Assembly: GCA_903845465.1 (NCBI GenBank)
Contig: CAIMXQ010000018.1
Coordinates: 1-12,228 of the forward strand
Direction of reading: 5' to 3'
DNA length: 12,228 bases
Source: an uncultured Actinomycetes bacterium
Lineage (GTDB): Bacteria; Actinomycetota; Actinomycetes; Nanopelagicales; Nanopelagicaceae
Positions 11,618 to 12,228 of this stretch are shown here, in pieces (within the stretch, counting starts at the first letter, position 1; each line of letters opens with the position of its first letter). The position numbers and the translations under genes were made by a program. The notes beneath the pieces are model-generated. The model was not told where the DNA came from. It did no database searches and was given only the letters and a program-made list of their open reading frames with translations.

Positions 11618-12228
11618 TACTTCAACGCTGCAAGTTGTGCCGTGATGCGCTCGATATCAGCAGATGTCGCCGCCATGCGTTCCTTAATTTCTGCGACTAC
11701 ATTTGCAGGCGCCTTTGCCATAAAGCCTTCGTTGCTCAACTTCACTTCTGCAGTCTTCATATCTTTCTGCGCCGTGAGGAGATCTTTCTCAAGACGCACA
11801 CGTTCGGCCACAACATCGACTGTGCCTGATAAATCAAGTTCAACCTTCATTGCACCGATCTCAACAGATGCACTCGGTGTGAATTCTGTAAGTTCGAGCT
11901 TGAGTAAAAATGCCATTGCACTTGCATAGGCGGTGACATCAGCTGGCGCAATAAAGCGACCTGGAATCTTCTGGCTTGGCTTTACACCTTGATCATTTCG
12001 AAAGCGTCGAACTTCGGTGATGATCTTCTGCAATTCTCCAACAAGTGACTCAGATTTCTTATTGATATGTGATGAATCTGCCTTCGGCCATTGAGCTGTA
12101 ACGAGGGTTTCTCCCCCGGTCAGAGTTGTCCAAAGAGTTTCAGTAATAAAAGGCATCACTGGATGAAGTAAACGGAAAAGAGTGTCGAGTACATGGCCTA
12201 ATACACGCTGAGAAGCCGCAGCGTTGCC
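11617..12228 (-). CDS. valS: Valyl-tRNA synthetase, C-terminal part (cut by window edge)
   Basis: The last 203 codons of class I valyl-tRNA synthetase, which charges tRNA-Val. The frame stays open to the right edge; the upstream catalytic domain (HIGH, KMSKS) and editing domain lie outside. Visible are the end of the anticodon-binding helical domain, LLHPVMPFITETLW, the stretch FRNDQGVKPSQKIP, and the C-terminal tRNA-binding coiled-coil arm, with ERVRLEKDLLTAQKD, KLSNEGFMAKAP and NVVAEIKERM at its end. These are the standard ValRS ending. The TAA overlaps the folC ATG. Stretches that look unrelated to the arm do not occur, and there is no sign of a frameshift. Confidence 0.97.
   Translation of the reverse strand, partial: GNAAASQRVLGHVLDTLFRLLHPVMPFITETLWTTLTGGETLVTAQWPKADSSHINKKSESLVGELQKIITEVRRFRNDQGVKPSQKIPGRFIAPADVTAYASAMAFLLKLELTEFTPSASVEIGAMKVELDLSGTVDVVAERVRLEKDLLTAQKDMKTAEVKLSNEGFMAKAPANVVAEIKERMAATSADIERITAQLAALK

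Noticed and set aside
11617..12228. The apparent short valS (starting at an internal Met) as a degraded or split gene
   Set aside because: The frame continues open to the window edge with conserved ValRS residues before that Met, so it is a complete gene cut by the window, not a pseudogene.
1..12228. CRISPR arrays, tRNA or rRNA genes, insertion sequences, phage or defence genes
   Set aside because: No regularly spaced repeats, cloverleaf-type sequences, transposase motifs or terminal inverted repeats were seen; the region is fully occupied by core genes.

Overview
This window is a compact block of core housekeeping genes, all transcribed leftward (minus strand). In transcription order (right to left) it reads valS (3' part) - folC - DUF4233 membrane protein - ndk - mreB - mreC - mreD - mrdA (PBP2) - rodA - rne/rng - rplU - rpmA - obg (5' part). 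This order is the textbook arrangement of high-GC Gram-positive bacteria (Actinobacteria). MreB, with its MSFIGRDMAVDLGTANTLVY start, and the DUF4233 gene between folC and ndk also point there. Base composition is only moderate (hand-counted stretches fall near 45-50% GC) and spacing is very tight. Together these suggest a streamlined, lower-GC actinobacterium, for example of the freshwater acI/Nanopelagicales type. The phylum assignment is strong; the lineage is an inference.

Region by region: 9489-12228 holds the end of valyl-tRNA synthetase, folate metabolism (FolC), a small four-helix membrane protein and nucleoside diphosphate kinase. 3674-9488 holds the complete rod-shape/elongasome set: MreB filament, MreC and MreD scaffold, PBP2 transpeptidase and RodA glycosyltransferase. 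From valS to rodA nearly every junction overlaps or is separated by 0-12 bases (two TAATG and two ATGA overlaps, one TAAATG abutment), so this is probably one long translationally coupled unit. 1325-3487 encodes an RNase E/G with charged low-complexity arms, preceded by a 186-base gap. 610-1198 encodes ribosomal proteins bL21 and bL27, behind a recognisable promoter and followed by a clear intrinsic terminator. The left edge is the start of the ribosome-assembly GTPase Obg, cut in its Walker A motif.

Functionally the window couples two themes: cell elongation (precursor polymerisation by RodA and crosslinking by PBP2, directed by MreBCD) and translation/RNA metabolism (ValRS, bL21, bL27, Obg, RNase E/G). 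No mobile element, CRISPR array, tRNA, rRNA or defence cassette was seen. I found no new multi-gene system. The points worth a second look are regulatory and architectural: the rplU promoter/leader with an overlapping inverted repeat and a tiny upstream ORF, the structured gap before rne, the terminator splitting rpmA from obg, and unusual tails and cysteines in the wall-synthesis proteins. There is no gene-free stretch over 300 bases; the largest gaps are 3488-3673, 1199-1324 and 513-609.
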